From positions 248,001 to 312,000 of the forward strand of contig VUYV01000011.1 of NCBI GenBank assembly GCA_008711295.1: a DNA stretch of 64,000 bases, written 5' to 3'. The DNA is from Anarhynchus alexandrinus (taxonomy: Eukaryota; Chordata; Aves; Charadriiformes; Charadriidae). The position numbers and the translations under genes were made by a program. This document shows positions 1-12,331 of the stretch, piece by piece (the stretch's first letter is position 1; the number at the start of each line of letters is the position of its first letter). Under the pieces are notes generated by a model, which made no database searches, had not been told where the DNA came from, and worked only from the letters and a program-made list of their open reading frames with translations.

Positions 1-92
1 TCAACGCATGACAACAAACCGTCGCTCTGTGGGTAGCTACTCTACAATGATTTAAGGCATACTGTTTAAGTAACACAACATTTCTTGTTCAG

Positions 93-210
93 GGTCTGCA
101 GTGGAGCTATTTTCCTTCTTCTGATGTATTTCTCACTAAACTGGAAAATTTCAGGCAGAAGGCAGATGCCGGAGGAAAGATCACGTGCAGTGAAAGGAAG
201 ATGGAGACAG
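93..210 (+). other. possible exon-like segment (weak)
   Basis: A 118-base segment is bounded by a TTCTTGTTCAG acceptor-like site and a GACAG|GTAGGT donor-like site. Two of its three frames are open; one gives 39 codons ending in KMET plus one base. I do not recognise either peptide. Two frames being open in so short a segment is unremarkable, so this may be a pseudo-exon or part of a noncoding transcript. Confidence 0.1.
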
Positions 211-3039
211 GTAGGTTATTATATACGTAAATACATATAAACATAAGCACATGATGTAGCAGTAGTTTGCAGATGGATTTCTCCACACAGCATTCATTGT
301 GTATGGCACACAGATTACTGATCTATTATACTTTGAAAGGATCTTTTTTACTTGCATAAATTGTCCCCTTCTGACTGGAACAGAACATAATATCCATTCT
401 CCCCAGCGAATAAAGGCTGAGGATAAAAGCAGGGTGGATCATCCTGGGTCCATCCCTGCACTGGCCTTTCCAGGTGGCTGTGATTTGCTGTGGCCTTTGC
501 CTCAGCAAACATGTGCCATAATGGGGTAGGAGCTGAAAGAACGATGGTGAAATCTGCTTTTACATGTAGAAGGACCGACTGGCGTAAGGTCATTGTTTCC
601 CCACTTTTCCTTAATAGAAATAGTTTGAAGGTAGTAAAAAAACCATGTCTGAATACTTAATATTCATAAGAGATTCAGTCTTCTTTCAACAACCTTGAAT
701 AAATGATAGAGAACGTGATAACACTGTAGCGGCAGCTTATTCTAATGATCAAAGCAGTCCATCATTGGGGAATAAATGTTCTACCTAAGCAAAAAAATTG
801 TTAATCCCTAAAGAAATTATTACTTAGAAGGAAAATTCACTTAAAATTGTCCCATTAACTCTGTAAAAAGAAAGAAGGTGGTTTATATTGTATCATAGAT
901 TTTCTTGCAGTCCTGCAGTATATTTAGCTGAAACAGCTTGAGTGAAAACTGGGAATAAACATTAGTTCCTGTGGTTTGAATATCATTGAGGCATTTTCCC
1001 AGCTGTACAGTACACGCTGTTCACTGTACTTTGCAAGCTTCTTTCCTCTGAAATGACACATAAGCTGGGAAAAGAACTGACCTTTGGTTTAATTTACATA
1101 GAGGACTGATCCATCTTCTCCCTCTCAAATTCTTTGTTTTATGACCTACCAACCCAAACAGATCCTTTCTACATTAATCAACTCTGATATCTCTCCTTCA
1201 GCTCCCCGGTGAAGTCACTACTCATCTTTTTGAGGGCAGCTAGCTCTGCAGATTTCTTGTATCCTTGCAAGTCCTTTAATCTCGACTCCCACCTTAAGAA
1301 GCACTGTAAAGCTCTTTGTTCCAGAGAATCCCCTTGCCCAGTGACCCCCAAAAAGCATACACTGTCCTCAGCCTTCCAAAACACACCTCTAAATCTCTCC
1401 TTAGGAGCGAGCACCTTACAGTGTTCCAGCTATAGAGCCTTGAAGCTTATCTTTTCATTCCTACTTCTGTCTATTAAGGGGTGGCATCTCCTTTGGAAAT
1501 GCCCCATTCATCTATTTATGCTCATGCCTGCAGGACCTGGCATTGGAGTGATTTTCTCCTGTATCTCACCTAGATTTCTATTTTCTATAGTGAGGCAGTA
1601 CACTGGTTTTTTTTCTGACAGACCATATTTTGTGAAGGAGAAAGCTCCACTACTGGAAAAGAATGGCAGGAGAATAATATCTGAGATGGCTGGTGCAGAT
1701 TCCTAATCACTTGCAAAATCAAAAAAAAAAGTTACACTGAACCCAATTAATTTTATACACACTGCAAAATAATCTGCAGGTGAGAAATACTTAAAACTTT
1801 CTGAGTATAGTATTAGCCAGAATTTTTTTTTAATTAGCAAGTGGATGACTGGATGGATGGATGGATGAATAACATCAGGGAAAAAGCTATGAACTTCTGA
1901 AAATCTACCTAAGCAAAAGAGGCAGATTTCTCTCTGCTCTGATAGCTTTCTAATCCATATTCCATGCAGCAGAAAACCCAAGTGAAAGCCATGCATCCAG
2001 AACTGGCTCTTTTGTTCTTGGTATGTAGAGCACATATAATATAACGTGAACCACTCCTACTCATAGCAATATAGTATGCTACTGAAGCATTGTGTGAATT
2101 AAGGACAAAATGAAATTATTCAGAATAGAGATGTACAGAATTTCCATAGTACAGAAGACACGATGCATGGTTCTTTACCACTCTTTTTCTCATCTAACCA
2201 AGCAGCTGCCATGCTATTTATTTGAACTTACATAGTATCTTCCAGTTGATTTTTATGACGCCTGTTGTTTCTGATGCTGATCTAACCTCCACCGTGTTTC
2301 TCTACAAAGAAAATACAGAAAGTGAGGAGCTGATACCCCTGGGAACAAAGATAAATTACTGGGAATAAATTATCCAGTTTCATGTATCAAAGTTTATTGA
2401 AAATAGTAGGAAGAACATTTATCAAAAGGTCTGGAGAACATGTGATCCTTGATTGTCAGCCTCTATTCATTTAAAGAAGATTTATCATTCTCAGGGGGAT
2501 TAATACATTTTTATGGGCACTTGACTAGCTAGTCATTAATCATTGTATATTTTCTGGATCCTAACTAAACCAGAAATTTAAAAAGTAATAATTAAAAACT
2601 TTTCAGTTATATCCTTATAGGTCTTGATTCACAGGGGCACTTGGGGACATGCCATAGTTTGTTGATTTAATAGGTTTGCTTATCTACCTGATTAGAGTTA
2701 ATCACCTTTCTGAAAATCAACTGTACCTTTCAATCTCATTACATAAAAGCAAGCTGGATCCAAAGACTCAGGGAATTCACTAGTTCCTTTTCACTGACTT
2801 TAATTGACTCTCTGGTGCTTTCAGTACAGCAAGTGGTGAGGCCACCCATCGCACAGACTGAGCAGTAGTCCTAGAAAATGAACAGAAAAGGCTGAGAAGG
2901 ATGGATGATTTCTATACACGGAGAGGGTGAATGACCCAGGGTCTCTCTAGTTTGGAAACGAAATAAGAATATACCTAGAGCTGCATCAGTTGTTAGGCAC
3001 TGTTGTTAAAATATTTCCTAAGCATCCTTCCCTGGCCCT
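211..3039. other. non-genic sequence, no recognised gene
   Basis: AT-leaning unique sequence. A 165-codon open stretch on the plus strand (1209-1706) has no recognisable domain and overlaps an open stretch on the other strand, as chance ORFs do. A short GGAT tetranucleotide run lies at 1851-1866. Sequence around 2756-2822 vaguely resembles the old dispersed repeats described at 8.7-9.3 kb, too weakly to call. Confidence 0.6.
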
Positions 3040-3090
3040 GATCAGAGATGGGATACGGAGCTAGATGGACCTCACTGACACTTGCTTGTG
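3040..3090 (+). mobile_element. short fragment of ancient CR1/L3-like LINE 3' region
   Basis: The segment contains a motif like GGATACGGAGCTAGATGGAC. This resembles the 'gctagatggacc' stretch in the 3' part of old CR1/L3-type elements of turtles, archosaurs and mammals, read in the sense orientation. The remnant is only about 50 bases and strongly diverged, so the family is an inference from recalled consensus. The fuller minus-strand copy at 53632-53830 shows the same motif in reverse complement. Confidence 0.45.
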
Positions 3091-3151
3091 TGTCTATAGC
3101 CAGCCTTCCTGCAGAAATCCACAGGTCAGCTTCTGTACTGACCCAGGAATT

Positions 3152-3204
3152 AATCAAGAAACTTTTTTCTTTGCAGCAAGCTTCTTGATTGATTTGTAAT
3201 CAAT
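3152..3204. repeat. pair of closely spaced inverted repeats
   Basis: Two perfect inverted repeats sit within 53 bases. AATCAAGAA (3152-3160) pairs with TTCTTGATT (3182-3190) across 21 bases. ATTGATT (3188-3194) pairs with AATCAAT (3198-3204) across TGT. They share three bases, so the two hairpins would be mutually exclusive. The sequence is AT-rich, which raises the chance expectation. Confidence 0.7.
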
Positions 3205-6200
3205 TCTGAAGAACAATGGGGAACAATGCTGTGCTGTTTTATTTAGATTTTTTGTGTATTTTCAGTATTATTTCTCTATCTTTGCCTGTCTTCAAAATGT
3301 GAGGACTATTCCTACCAATATATGACCCAATGTATAACTTCTCTCATTATCTTCCCTGATGTTCATCCCTAGCAATGAGAAAAGAAATCAAACTTATTAT
3401 TATAAACATGATATAAATGATAAGCATTGCTGTAATAAAAAAAAAAAAGAACCTGTTCAGTGCTACACATGAATAAAAGGCCCCTACTATAAATAATTTG
3501 CAGTGTAGACAAGAAGCAAAAATTAACAAAAAATACAACAGAGGGGCTCAGAAAGGAACAGGAAGACACAGTATGCGATGATGCTTAGATGCCAAAATCT
3601 TTGCAGAGGGGATTTTTCTAGGCAGAAAGAAGAGGATTGGTGTTGGTGCACTCCCGCATTTCGTCTAGGGATGCCAGCAAAAAGTCAATCCATCTGTTCT
3701 TTTTTGCTCTTGCTGGTACATGAGGAGAACAATATAGACTTCATCAGAGTCCATCTCTGCTGGAAGATATAGCTAAGAAGCTGTGCACCCAACTAGCATT
3801 AATCAAATATAAACGTTAGGCTTTCTACAAGCAGTTTTTTCATGTCAAAGCCAATTCTGGGTCAAGCAGCTCACAGTTCTCGAAGGCTGATCTGAAATTC
3901 TGGATTTCACATGCCTGTGCTTATCAGGTCAAGGCAAATTAAAAGCACTTTATGCAATTTTTAAAAGCCACAACTCAGAAAAATTCCAATTGCCCTATTT
4001 GCCACAACACACCTGACAGAGACATATTACCGAGCCATAAGGCAACAATGTGAAAGGAAAACATTTCCTTTTGTGAGTTTTTCAAATATTTAATGCCATC
4101 AGACTGGATTCTCTGAACCAAAAGTGTTCTGGATCCTGTAAGAAGAAATATATAGTGGAAAATCAATGGGTTTCAACTTTGTACAAGCAATTGCCCTTAC
4201 TGTTTTCCAGCTTAATTGCTCTGCTTGATTGTAATTGCAACACACACACCACTTAGTAGCCTTGCTGGCTTTACAAAGAGCCATCTTTTGGATCGCTTTT
4301 TTGATTAATCACATTTCTATGCTGAAGTCTAAAGCCAGTTCAAGATTTTCTAAGGAAACATATCTTTCTGTCAGAAAATGTGCCAGATTAAATTTCTTTC
4401 ATGGGAACACGTTGATTTCATTAAAACTGAGAATCAGAAATGGAAATGGAGCATGGGAGCATCTTGTACAATAATAAACCAAGTGAAGCAAAATGTAAAT
4501 TTAGAGATAATACTGGAAAAGCTGAGATCCAAAGTAATAGATTTAAAAAAATGCTGTTCTTGATGAAATTTTGAAATATGTTAGTCTGCTGTGATTCAAG
4601 ATGAAAAGATGTCAAAATTTCAGAACTTCTCATGAAGTAGGTATCTATTCCCTTTTATGTCTCTTGAGTGTAGAGTTTATCAAGTCTCAATGCCATTAAA
4701 GTTCCTGTGTTCACTGCCATCCTCCCAGTACTTGGGGTTGTTGGATAAGAGCCACTGCAAATAAAACACTGGTAACTTTGGAGTGAGCCACATAAATGCA
4801 CTGGACTCTTAGCAATCATTTAGCTTCAAGTAAGAAACAAGGGGAATAGCTGAAATTGTGTAAGAAATCTCTCCAATATCTCTCCAACTACCCCTCCTTT
4901 GGTCCATTTTGAGATTTAGATCCATGTTTAATTAGTACTCAAGCATGTGCTTTGTTCTTTTTTCTTCAGGGTTTGTGCTTTTATTTCAGATTCTGTATTT
5001 GTCACTAACCCTGGGTTAAACAAGAATCATTTCTGCCTACCCAAAGTCCTTGCCATGGCAGCTTTAATGCCTAATTTCTGTTCCTGTATTCACTCTCTCT
5101 GTGCTAAGCTGACAGCTACAGGGAAAGAAAAGGCTCCCATTTGCAAAAGCCAGTTATTTGAAATTCTTTACATTCTCTTTCTCATAACCCTGTTACACTC
5201 TTGTCAATTTTTACCAGCCATTACTATATTTTACTTTATTTTTCTTTCCAAGTACGTGTAATTTTCAAAGAACACACCCAACTGGCAAATATGGAAAATG
5301 AAACAAACTGTCCAAAGAACAAGGTTAGCAGTGTTATGAGCTTCATATATTCACATTATTAACAATGTGCCACCAACCATGATGGCCTAATCACCCCAGG
5401 TCTGGGTGAACCTCAGGAGCTTTTCCATTCTTGACTTCCCTGCAAAGATGGATAAACAACACATTTGCCACTTGTGCTGGATCCTTCTGTCATCTGGGCA
5501 GACCTTTCTCCACAAGTAACCAGAACAACACTGCTCACCTCCTCCCAAAAGCATCATCAGATGAGCAGCAGAGTCTAATGGTCTAGTCCTTCCAGACACT
5601 AAGCTCAGACAGATTCCTCCTGCTAAGAGCAGCCTCTTGAGAAAGAGCTCAGGATCTTTCATGACCCAGTCATGCTGCTGCATGACTGCACTAGAATTGA
5701 ATCTATGTGATACAGCGCTGGGACAGTTCATTATTTGTTTCTATACTCTTAAGCCAGCCATGTCCTATGTATTTGATCACTCAAAATATTTGGCAGTTCT
5801 CCCTCACAGCATGCTTCGCAACAAGGTCACAATGGTGCTTAGTCACCCTGCTGTGAATCTGGTTTGGCCACAAAGCAGTTTTGCTTCCAACTCAAGAAGG
5901 AAATTAAAAAAGTAATGAAAAAAAGTATTCATACTAAATGAGAAAACAAACTGTAACCAGTACTTCTCCAGCTCATAAAAAAGTTATGGTTTTGACTGGA
6001 ATAATATCTTTTGTCTGCTTTTATACACACAAATTAGGATTCTAGGATCCTTTTTTTCTGAGCAAGATCAGCTATATACTTTCTGCCTCTTTAGCTTCAT
6101 TAATAACATCCATGCAGTATTTTCTGCTGTAGTTTACAAAATCTGACAGCTTCTTCCCACAGAAACCAGTTAGTCTTTCATATGTTAAGGAGACGCAGGA

Positions 6201-7172
6201 GCTGTCTTTTGGTGTGTGTAGTAGTCTGTGCAACAACTATATTTCCATTTAAGTTATTGCTTTCACTTAAAGCTGAGCACAGATGGAAAAATCTCCCACT
6301 TTCTACTTATAACCAATGGGCTACTGTTGAATTTTTGCATTGCTAAAAGTGTTTATTACATGCTGTCTCATCTGCGATAAAATATTGTGGCATCTGAACT
6401 TTCAGCACAAACATACAGAATATAAGTGCACAGAGTTACAAAAGGCATATTAGCAGCTCTGATCTGGCCTCTAGGCACTGGGGATTTTCCTAGCAGTAAC
6501 CTCCTTCACTGCAGGCTAACCTAGGGATGCAGAACCCTGGTAAAGCTTATATTGCCTGCCAGAAGCTGTGCTCTTGGTCCCTCCTGCCCACCGCTCTGGC
6601 TCTGGTGCACATTTGACCCTATGGCGAGTCAGTTTGGGAACAACACTGGCATACAAATAAACCTACTGAGATGAAGCAATCCAGAGGCTAGGTGATAAGC
6701 TGCAGACTCTATAGCTATGGTTGACATGCCATGGACCAAGGTAATCTCCAGCGGAGTTTGAATACAGGATGTTAATACACAAACATCTCTTTTGAGATGG
6801 ATGGCGCTTGTTAAAAACATAAAAGACTCCTGTAATGTTCCTCCTCCACACAACGCACCTGCTCCCCTTCCCGTTCGGTTCTTCATGAGATGTGTGGGGT
6901 TCAGAGAGAAGGAAATTTGAGAACTCAAGTGGCGTGCCAAGGTTTCTCTGCAAACACATTCTTCCTCATAGCAATGACGCTACAGCATGCAAACACCTTG
7001 AGGAAACGCAGGAGCATCCGCTGTCAGAGTACGTAGCAGACATTACCTTACAAATGCTGGTATTTGCTAACAGTCACCTCCCAGAAGGATCTGAATTTAC
7101 CTGGCTTAGATGAGGAACAGAAAGGGACAGGTGAGACTGAAACAGTCTTAACCCTTTCTTGTCTCTTTGTAG
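3205..7172. other. non-genic sequence, no recognised gene
   Basis: Unique AT-rich sequence with a 12-base poly-A at 3437-3448 and a short CA run near 4240. Open stretches here (for example 5387-5731 minus and 5637-5915 plus) are about 90 to 115 codons, overlap one another on opposite strands and show no known motif. I see no mobile element in this stretch. Confidence 0.6.
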
Positions 7173-7343
7173 GACTGAGAGATTTCAGCCAGCCGGAATC
7201 TAACAGGCAGAAAGAGGGATGTACAGATCGGCCCTTGATTTTGCGACCTTTCACAAAACTGGGGGAGATGACTTTGAGCAAGTGTTTGCATCGTGTAATC
7301 AGTGGGGAAGTGGACCACAGGATGAAAGGGAGATATGAGACAG
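7173..7343 (+). other. candidate exon, 171 bases, unrecognised
   Basis: The segment follows a good pyrimidine tract and acceptor (CTTGTCTCTTTGTAG) and ends at a CAG|GTAGGG donor. One frame is open throughout, entering and leaving in phase 1, and reads LRDFSQPESN at its start and MKGRYET at its end. It splices in frame onto the segment at 7507-7605. The same frame is also open upstream and across the acceptor, so the reading frame alone does not support splicing. I do not recognise the peptide. It could be a coding exon, a lncRNA exon or a pseudo-exon; I favour the last. Confidence 0.18.
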
Positions 7344-7506
7344 GTAGGGTTTCTGGAGAAAATGGTCTCTTTTTTTTTTTTTCATTGTTTGCGTGTTCTG
7401 ATTGTTTTGGGAACAATACACTGAAAAGTGTTTGTCCAGGTTGCTAGCCAGAAAATAGCTATAAAAGAGATTGATTCTCAACTTTTTGATCTTTCCCCTT
7501 CCCCAG

Positions 7507-7605
7507 GGAACTTTCTGCTCTGGATTTATGGATTAGAGAGGCAGAGTGCTTCATCCTGCGGTCTCTGTGGGCCACGAAGGGCTAAGGGACAGATTATGAG
7601 CAGTG
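7507..7605 (+). other. candidate exon, 99 bases, unrecognised
   Basis: The acceptor is strong (CTTTCCCCTTCCCCAG) and the donor is near-consensus (CAGTG|GTAAGAG). The open frame starts and ends in phase 1, matching the segment at 7173-7343. It reads NFLLWIYGLERQ, then a cysteine pair (CGLC) and a basic PRRAKG stretch. The CxxC alone is not a domain call. The implied intron between the two segments is 163 bases, short but possible in birds. No homologue recognised. Confidence 0.2.
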
Positions 7606-8698
7606 GTAAGAGCAATACTCTGGGAATACTGACGTGGAAGTCGTACCACAAACCAGAGATCAGGGCACCTCCGCTCACTGCAACAGCCAAGGTTCAAACA
7701 TTTAAAGAAGAGGCTTTCAAACTCTCACTTTGAAAGTTTGCTGTAGATAAAAATGCAGTAGGCTGCTGAACTGGCATATGTGAATACATGAGCTAACTTA
7801 TTTTTTAGTCATCTCTCATTGTCCCTTTGGAAATAGACCACACAGGTCTGCAAACAACTGGCTTGAAGTCTAAGCAAATACAGTCAGCCAGAGAGGTCAG
7901 CACAAGCTTTTCTCCCTGACTGGACTTCGGGGTGTCATCTCCCAAGGCTCTTGGCCTCTCCGTGAAAACGGTCATCCCTGAGCTGTTGGGCTGTGGATCC
8001 TATTCCACTTTGCATTGCTCATGAGGACATGGCCTCAAGCAGCCTTTCATGGGTGTTTCTGAAACCATCTGTCAGAAGGTTTTGGTATGACTAACCCTGC
8101 TCTTAAGGTCTTTTCAGTTGTCCAGTTCTCACTACAGCTATGCATTTGAGGGCAATGCTGCCTGAGTCAGTTTAAGCTGTCCCTCAAAACCTTTCTGGCT
8201 GCTCTTTCCTGTCCTCTTCTGTTGAGTCAGAACAGCTGTTTGGTCAACACACGGAGCACCGCATCAGGACAATTATTTCTCAAAAAAATATCTCAGGGAA
8301 AAAAATATTCCTGCCAACACAGCAGAGACACAGTTCAGGGGCAGACAGGCTTTCCTCTGCAGATGGAGCCCGGGTCTCTAGCACATGACTTGAGATCCAC
8401 ATTAAGCCCCTTGGCCTTACACGTCCCCTTCTTGTGTTATCGGTATCTTTGCAGATCAGCCTATTCTGTGTAGCAAAATTTGAACATTTCAACAAATATT
8501 CCTGGGGAAAATGTCATTCTGTGTTCTCCCTACTGAACCTGCTCAATCATTTGCACATAACAATCCCAGTTTCAAAGCAGGATCTTAGCCACCAGAGACA
8601 GGTATTTTATTTTGAGTTGATTTTGGCCACAGCTCATGTGCGCTTTTGTGTATTGAAAGTTGCAACCCTTGGACAAGACATTTTATCAAATATCTTAC
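7606..8698. other. non-genic sequence, no recognised gene
   Basis: Unique sequence. A small perfect inverted repeat (CTTTCAAA at 7714-7721, TTTGAAAG at 7729-7736) directly precedes moderately GC-richer DNA. Open stretches below 95 codons carry no motif I recognise. Confidence 0.55.
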
Positions 8699-8766
8699 GG
8701 ATCTGATCCCTCCCTTGTTGAATGGTGGCAGGACTCCCACTGACACCATGAAAACAGGATCAAGTG
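8699..8766. repeat. possible ancient dispersed amniote repeat remnant
   Basis: The segment has the layout of an old sauropsid dispersed repeat: a GGATCTGATCC-like left edge, a central GGCAGGACTCCCACTGAC, and an ACAGGATCAAGTGC right edge. These pieces recall the widely dispersed 'ctgatcctgc...ggactcccattgac...caggatcagg' family of reptile genomes, known to me only from recalled consensus. It is heavily diverged and I cannot assign a repeat name. Confidence 0.35.
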
Positions 8767-8935
8767 CTTAATCCTTTACACAAAGCATGACTGCATTTTT
8801 TAACTCCTAAACTGCAAACACCACACAGGTCACTGCATTTTTCTGCTGTGTGTTGTTTAATATTTGCCCAGTGTTGGGTTTGCTATAGCTTGAATTTAAA
8901 TCCTTTTTTAAATCCCCCTTTAAACTCCCCTTTTT

Positions 8936-8982
8936 AAAAAAGAGGGAAAAAAAGAAAGGAGAGGAGAGGAGAGGAGAGGAGA
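8936..8982 (+). repeat. 47-base pure purine tract with (GGAGA)5
   Basis: The plus strand carries only A and G across 47 bases, beginning with an A-run and ending in five GGAGA units (8958-8982). Just upstream are T-rich and C-rich runs, giving an imperfect inverted relation between CTCCCCTTTTT and AAAAAAGAGGG. Such tracts can adopt triplex (H-DNA) structure and are length-polymorphic. Confidence 0.9.
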
Positions 8983-9180
8983 TGGAGGTGCAGTTTTCAT
9001 AGATTTTTTAATTATGAGAAAAATCATTACTTCATCCCAACATTAATGACAATTACGGTAGAAATTACGACCAAAGAGGATGCAGACAAAACCCCATTTT
9101 TTTGCAAAGAAATTTGGAGGCCAGCATAAGAAGTGTCATGGAAAAGAAAGCAGGACAATATACTGCTAAAGGGAAAAACA

Positions 9181-9335
9181 GGCCAGATCATATCTAAAGC
9201 AAATTAACCCAAGTTCAATCGACTTCAGTGAAGTTATTACACTTTACCTCAGTTTTGGCCCATCTACTAATTGCTCAGCTTATGAATAGCAATGGGATTT
9301 GAGCACATTATGTTTAAATGATGTTGTTTATACAA
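9181..9335. repeat. possible ancient palindromic-type dispersed repeat remnants
   Basis: A GGCCAGATCAT left edge, a central CGACTTCAGTGAAGTTATTA and a TTTTGGCCCATC right edge (9181-9262) match the layout of an old near-palindromic sauropsid repeat that runs from 'ggccagatc' to its mirror 'ttggccc'. A second old-looking piece follows (CAATGGGATTTGAGCACAT around 9290). Both rest on recalled consensus patterns and are very diverged. Confidence 0.33.
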
Positions 9336-9340
9336 ATATT

Positions 9341-11000
9341 GGCTGAATTTTTAAAGCTAATATCAATTTGAATTCATACCTACCTTATACAAACCGCCGG
9401 CAAATTAGGATAAATACGAAATTCTTTCTGGAAATGGAAAAAAAGAGATGAAAATATTTACATCTTTTAAAAACTCTCTTGGAATGGCATATAGTAAATA
9501 TACCTTCAAAGAAAATAGGAATTGAGGTAGGACTACGAACTGAGCTATAAATCAGGAGTAATTTCAGTAAAATTATTTTAGATTTTCAGCTTAAAGTCTT
9601 TCTCTGGACTTTCCAATGTATTAAAAGCAAAGGTGGTTGGTTTTCTTTTAAATCTGCAGTTGTGAAAACTTGGGAAATTGAGACTGATAGCAAATAGGTG
9701 AAAACAGATGATTTTTCATTTTAAAAGCAGTACATTTTACCATAGCTGATGTTCAAATTACTCATCAAATAGTATTTTATTTCCTTTGCTGAATTTTCTT
9801 CTGAATTTTTAGTTTTACTAATCAAGCACCAATTGACATTTCCTGGCAAAGGATAGAAACCTTCACAGCATATAAGCAACCCATCCCAGCTGCTTGGGAG
9901 TGATATCTGCTCTACAGCATATGGGCCCATCCTGTAGCAGTTACAGTGTTCTCACTTCTGTGGCTGCAGAGACAGTGAGAAACACCCAAGGAAGCAGAAT
10001 TTGGCAGTTCAGTAACTTCAAAAGTTGTGTGAGGACACTTGGAAGAGCAGCAGAGTCAAAGACAGGAAAATACCCACCAGATGTCTGTAGCTGGCAGCGC
10101 GCTGAGATTGCCCCAACTATGTCATGTAGCACAGCTCCATATCATACTGCGCTGGAGCAGGAGTTTGTTTCCCTTTGACAGTCAAGTTATGGAGTTTCAT
10201 TCCCATCCTCTGTGAAATGGGCTTTCCTATCTTCATCCCACTTTGCAGCATGGCTCTGATTTTCAGCGAGATAGCTGCCCGTAGTTCTTTCCCACAGTGC
10301 TGGCGTTGTTGCACAGGGGGTGATAAAAGACCTGTGTGGTGGTATCCTGCATGAAACACTCCATAAGGTCTCAGCACCATGAGCATTGCTACCTGGAAAA
10401 TGGAATCTGTGCAATTCCTATTTGGCTGTCATAGGCTTATTTCATCCACCAGAGAGAAATGTGACCCCACGTGCCCCAGCTACATCAATGACTCTCTGAG
10501 GAACGATGAAAGCTCATGTCGAATGCCACTGAGTATTTCTGTGCAATTGTTCCCAGGTTCTGTAAAGTCCCAGGAATGGGACACAAGGTCAGTGTCTCCT
10601 CCTATGGTACTGCCATCCACCTCACCTCTTCAGAGGACCTTTTCCAATAACCTTGTAGAAGCCATCACACCAGGATGTTTTCTTGGCATAAAGGAAAAAG
10701 GATGTCACTCCCTGGCATCCTTTCTTCTTCTCTCTTTCACTGTACTTTGTGGATAGGTCAGGACCCTTCTGTGGCTTTTGAAATGTCAGCTGCTGGGACT
10801 TTAATCAAGCACCTGGTTCTGTTCAAAATGAAAAACATAAAAAACAGTTCTTGAAAATCTCTTCTGCCTCTTCAAGTTTTTATGTCTATGAATGCTCTTT
10901 CATGGCTTTTTGCATTCAGACAGAAGGAAGCTTCCCTGGGCAGGCTATGGATGCTCAGTGAAACTCAGGGCACGTTTGTGTGATGCCTGGTCACCAATGT
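9341..11000. other. non-genic sequence, no recognised gene
   Basis: Unique AT-rich sequence passing into slightly GC-richer sequence after 9.9 kb. Overlapping open stretches of 60 to 125 codons occur on both strands (longest 10379-10756 plus) with no domain recognised. I see no repeat. Confidence 0.55.
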
Positions 11001-11050
11001 TAGCACCGTGGCAACTCATTTCTGAAAAGAAAGTAAGAGAGAATACCAAC
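11001..11050 (+). repeat. copy 1 of a 50-bp near-identical direct repeat
   Basis: The 50 bases from TAGCACCGTG to AATACCAAC recur at 12332-12381 in the same orientation with one mismatch (G to T at unit position 11). Flanks show at most a few bases of residual similarity on each side and then diverge, so this is not the edge of a larger duplication. I do not recognise the unit as CR1, tRNA or a named LTR; a short dispersed element remnant is possible. Confidence 0.9.
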
Positions 11051-12331
11051 ACAGTCCTAAAACACAGCTGTAACTATTCTTTATATGGCACCTTAGGTCA
11101 GTACTTGTCCCTTTCATGTGTAAATTGGCAGCATTAGTGTCCGATTCCGTGATGACACCAGGAAATTCCCTAAAGTCACTGGTATTCCCTTAGAATAAAA
11201 TTAGCAGGGAGATTGAAGGAGGCCTGCAGCATGCTTTGAAAAAATGGAAAGCACAGCTTTGTTTTTATTTGAGCTGGTATAATATTGCACCCCAGCTCAG
11301 AAAACACCCTCCACCCTTGTTTAGGCAAAAACAGAGAAGACCCAGCTTGTGTAGGATTTGCACCTGTTCAGCTGTAGACACAGCAGGTTGGGTGGCACTT
11401 AATCCACCTAAGCAAGACCAAGAGCAAGAGTCCTTGCTCTCCTCCTCCTGGAGTATTCCTGAAATGTCACGGGAACATGGATCCTCCTGGTGACCCCAGG
11501 ATTCCCTCCAAGAACGAAGGCACCAGAAGCACATGGCTGACCTTGGCAGGACAGCAGGGTTTACTTCTTGCCTTGTTTGTCTTATGCAGGCTGTTTCCAA
11601 AGGCTTGGATTTAATGCTGAGATCCAACGTCCTTAGGGTATTTTCTTACTGGAAGGGGAAGTTTATGTGTATTTTGGGAAAATATGTTTTGATTTAGTTT
11701 GCTTGTTGTCCCTCCTTCAGGGTCTATTTTTTCCAAGTGTTAGAAAAATAAAATGCTGGGTTTCAAAGGGTCCTACAACTGTACCAAACATGATCCAGAT
11801 GCCAGAGAGACGAAAACATCCACTGTATGAAGCGGTCAGCTTTGGTTCATCCAGCCACAACTGCCTCAGAAGCCTTCCCCATAGCTCACCTCGTCCTCTG
11901 CAGCAGAGGAATAAAATGCCTGTGCAAATGATTTACTGATAAGGTAATAGCACTTCTTCTTTCCAAAATATGCTTGACAATGCAGAAAGGCAGTCTGACC
12001 ACTGTATTCGGGTTGTTCCTGGCATTAAAAAAAAGGAGGGAGCGGGAACCTTTAAGCAGAAAGTGGCACAGCAGAGCAGTGCTCAGCCCAAGCCGAAAGC
12101 AGCCGTAACTTTGAAGCGAATGCTATGGACCATTACCCTGTGAGCTGCCTGGCACAATTCTGAGGGCCCTGCCCTGGTGTTCCTCTGCACAGCGATTAAA
12201 GAGAGGCGAGTGGGAGTTAATAGCTTCAACCACCCCTAGACACAACCGCGAGCAGCATGTGACAAGCAGAGTGCTTGGGAAGGAGGGAGACCGAGCCACA
12301 TCCACGTGCCAGGCTGCTCAGGTACTAATTG
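11051..12331. other. interval between the two 50-bp repeat copies
   Basis: The 1281 bases between the copies hold open stretches of up to 120 codons (11265-11627 minus; 11236-11493 plus) with no recognised domain. I see no primer-binding site, polypurine tract or reverse-transcriptase motif that would make the flanking repeats the LTRs of one element. Confidence 0.5.

Noticed and set aside
1209..1706. 165-codon plus-strand open stretch
   Set aside because: No domain, no splice or start context, and an opposite-strand open stretch overlaps it.
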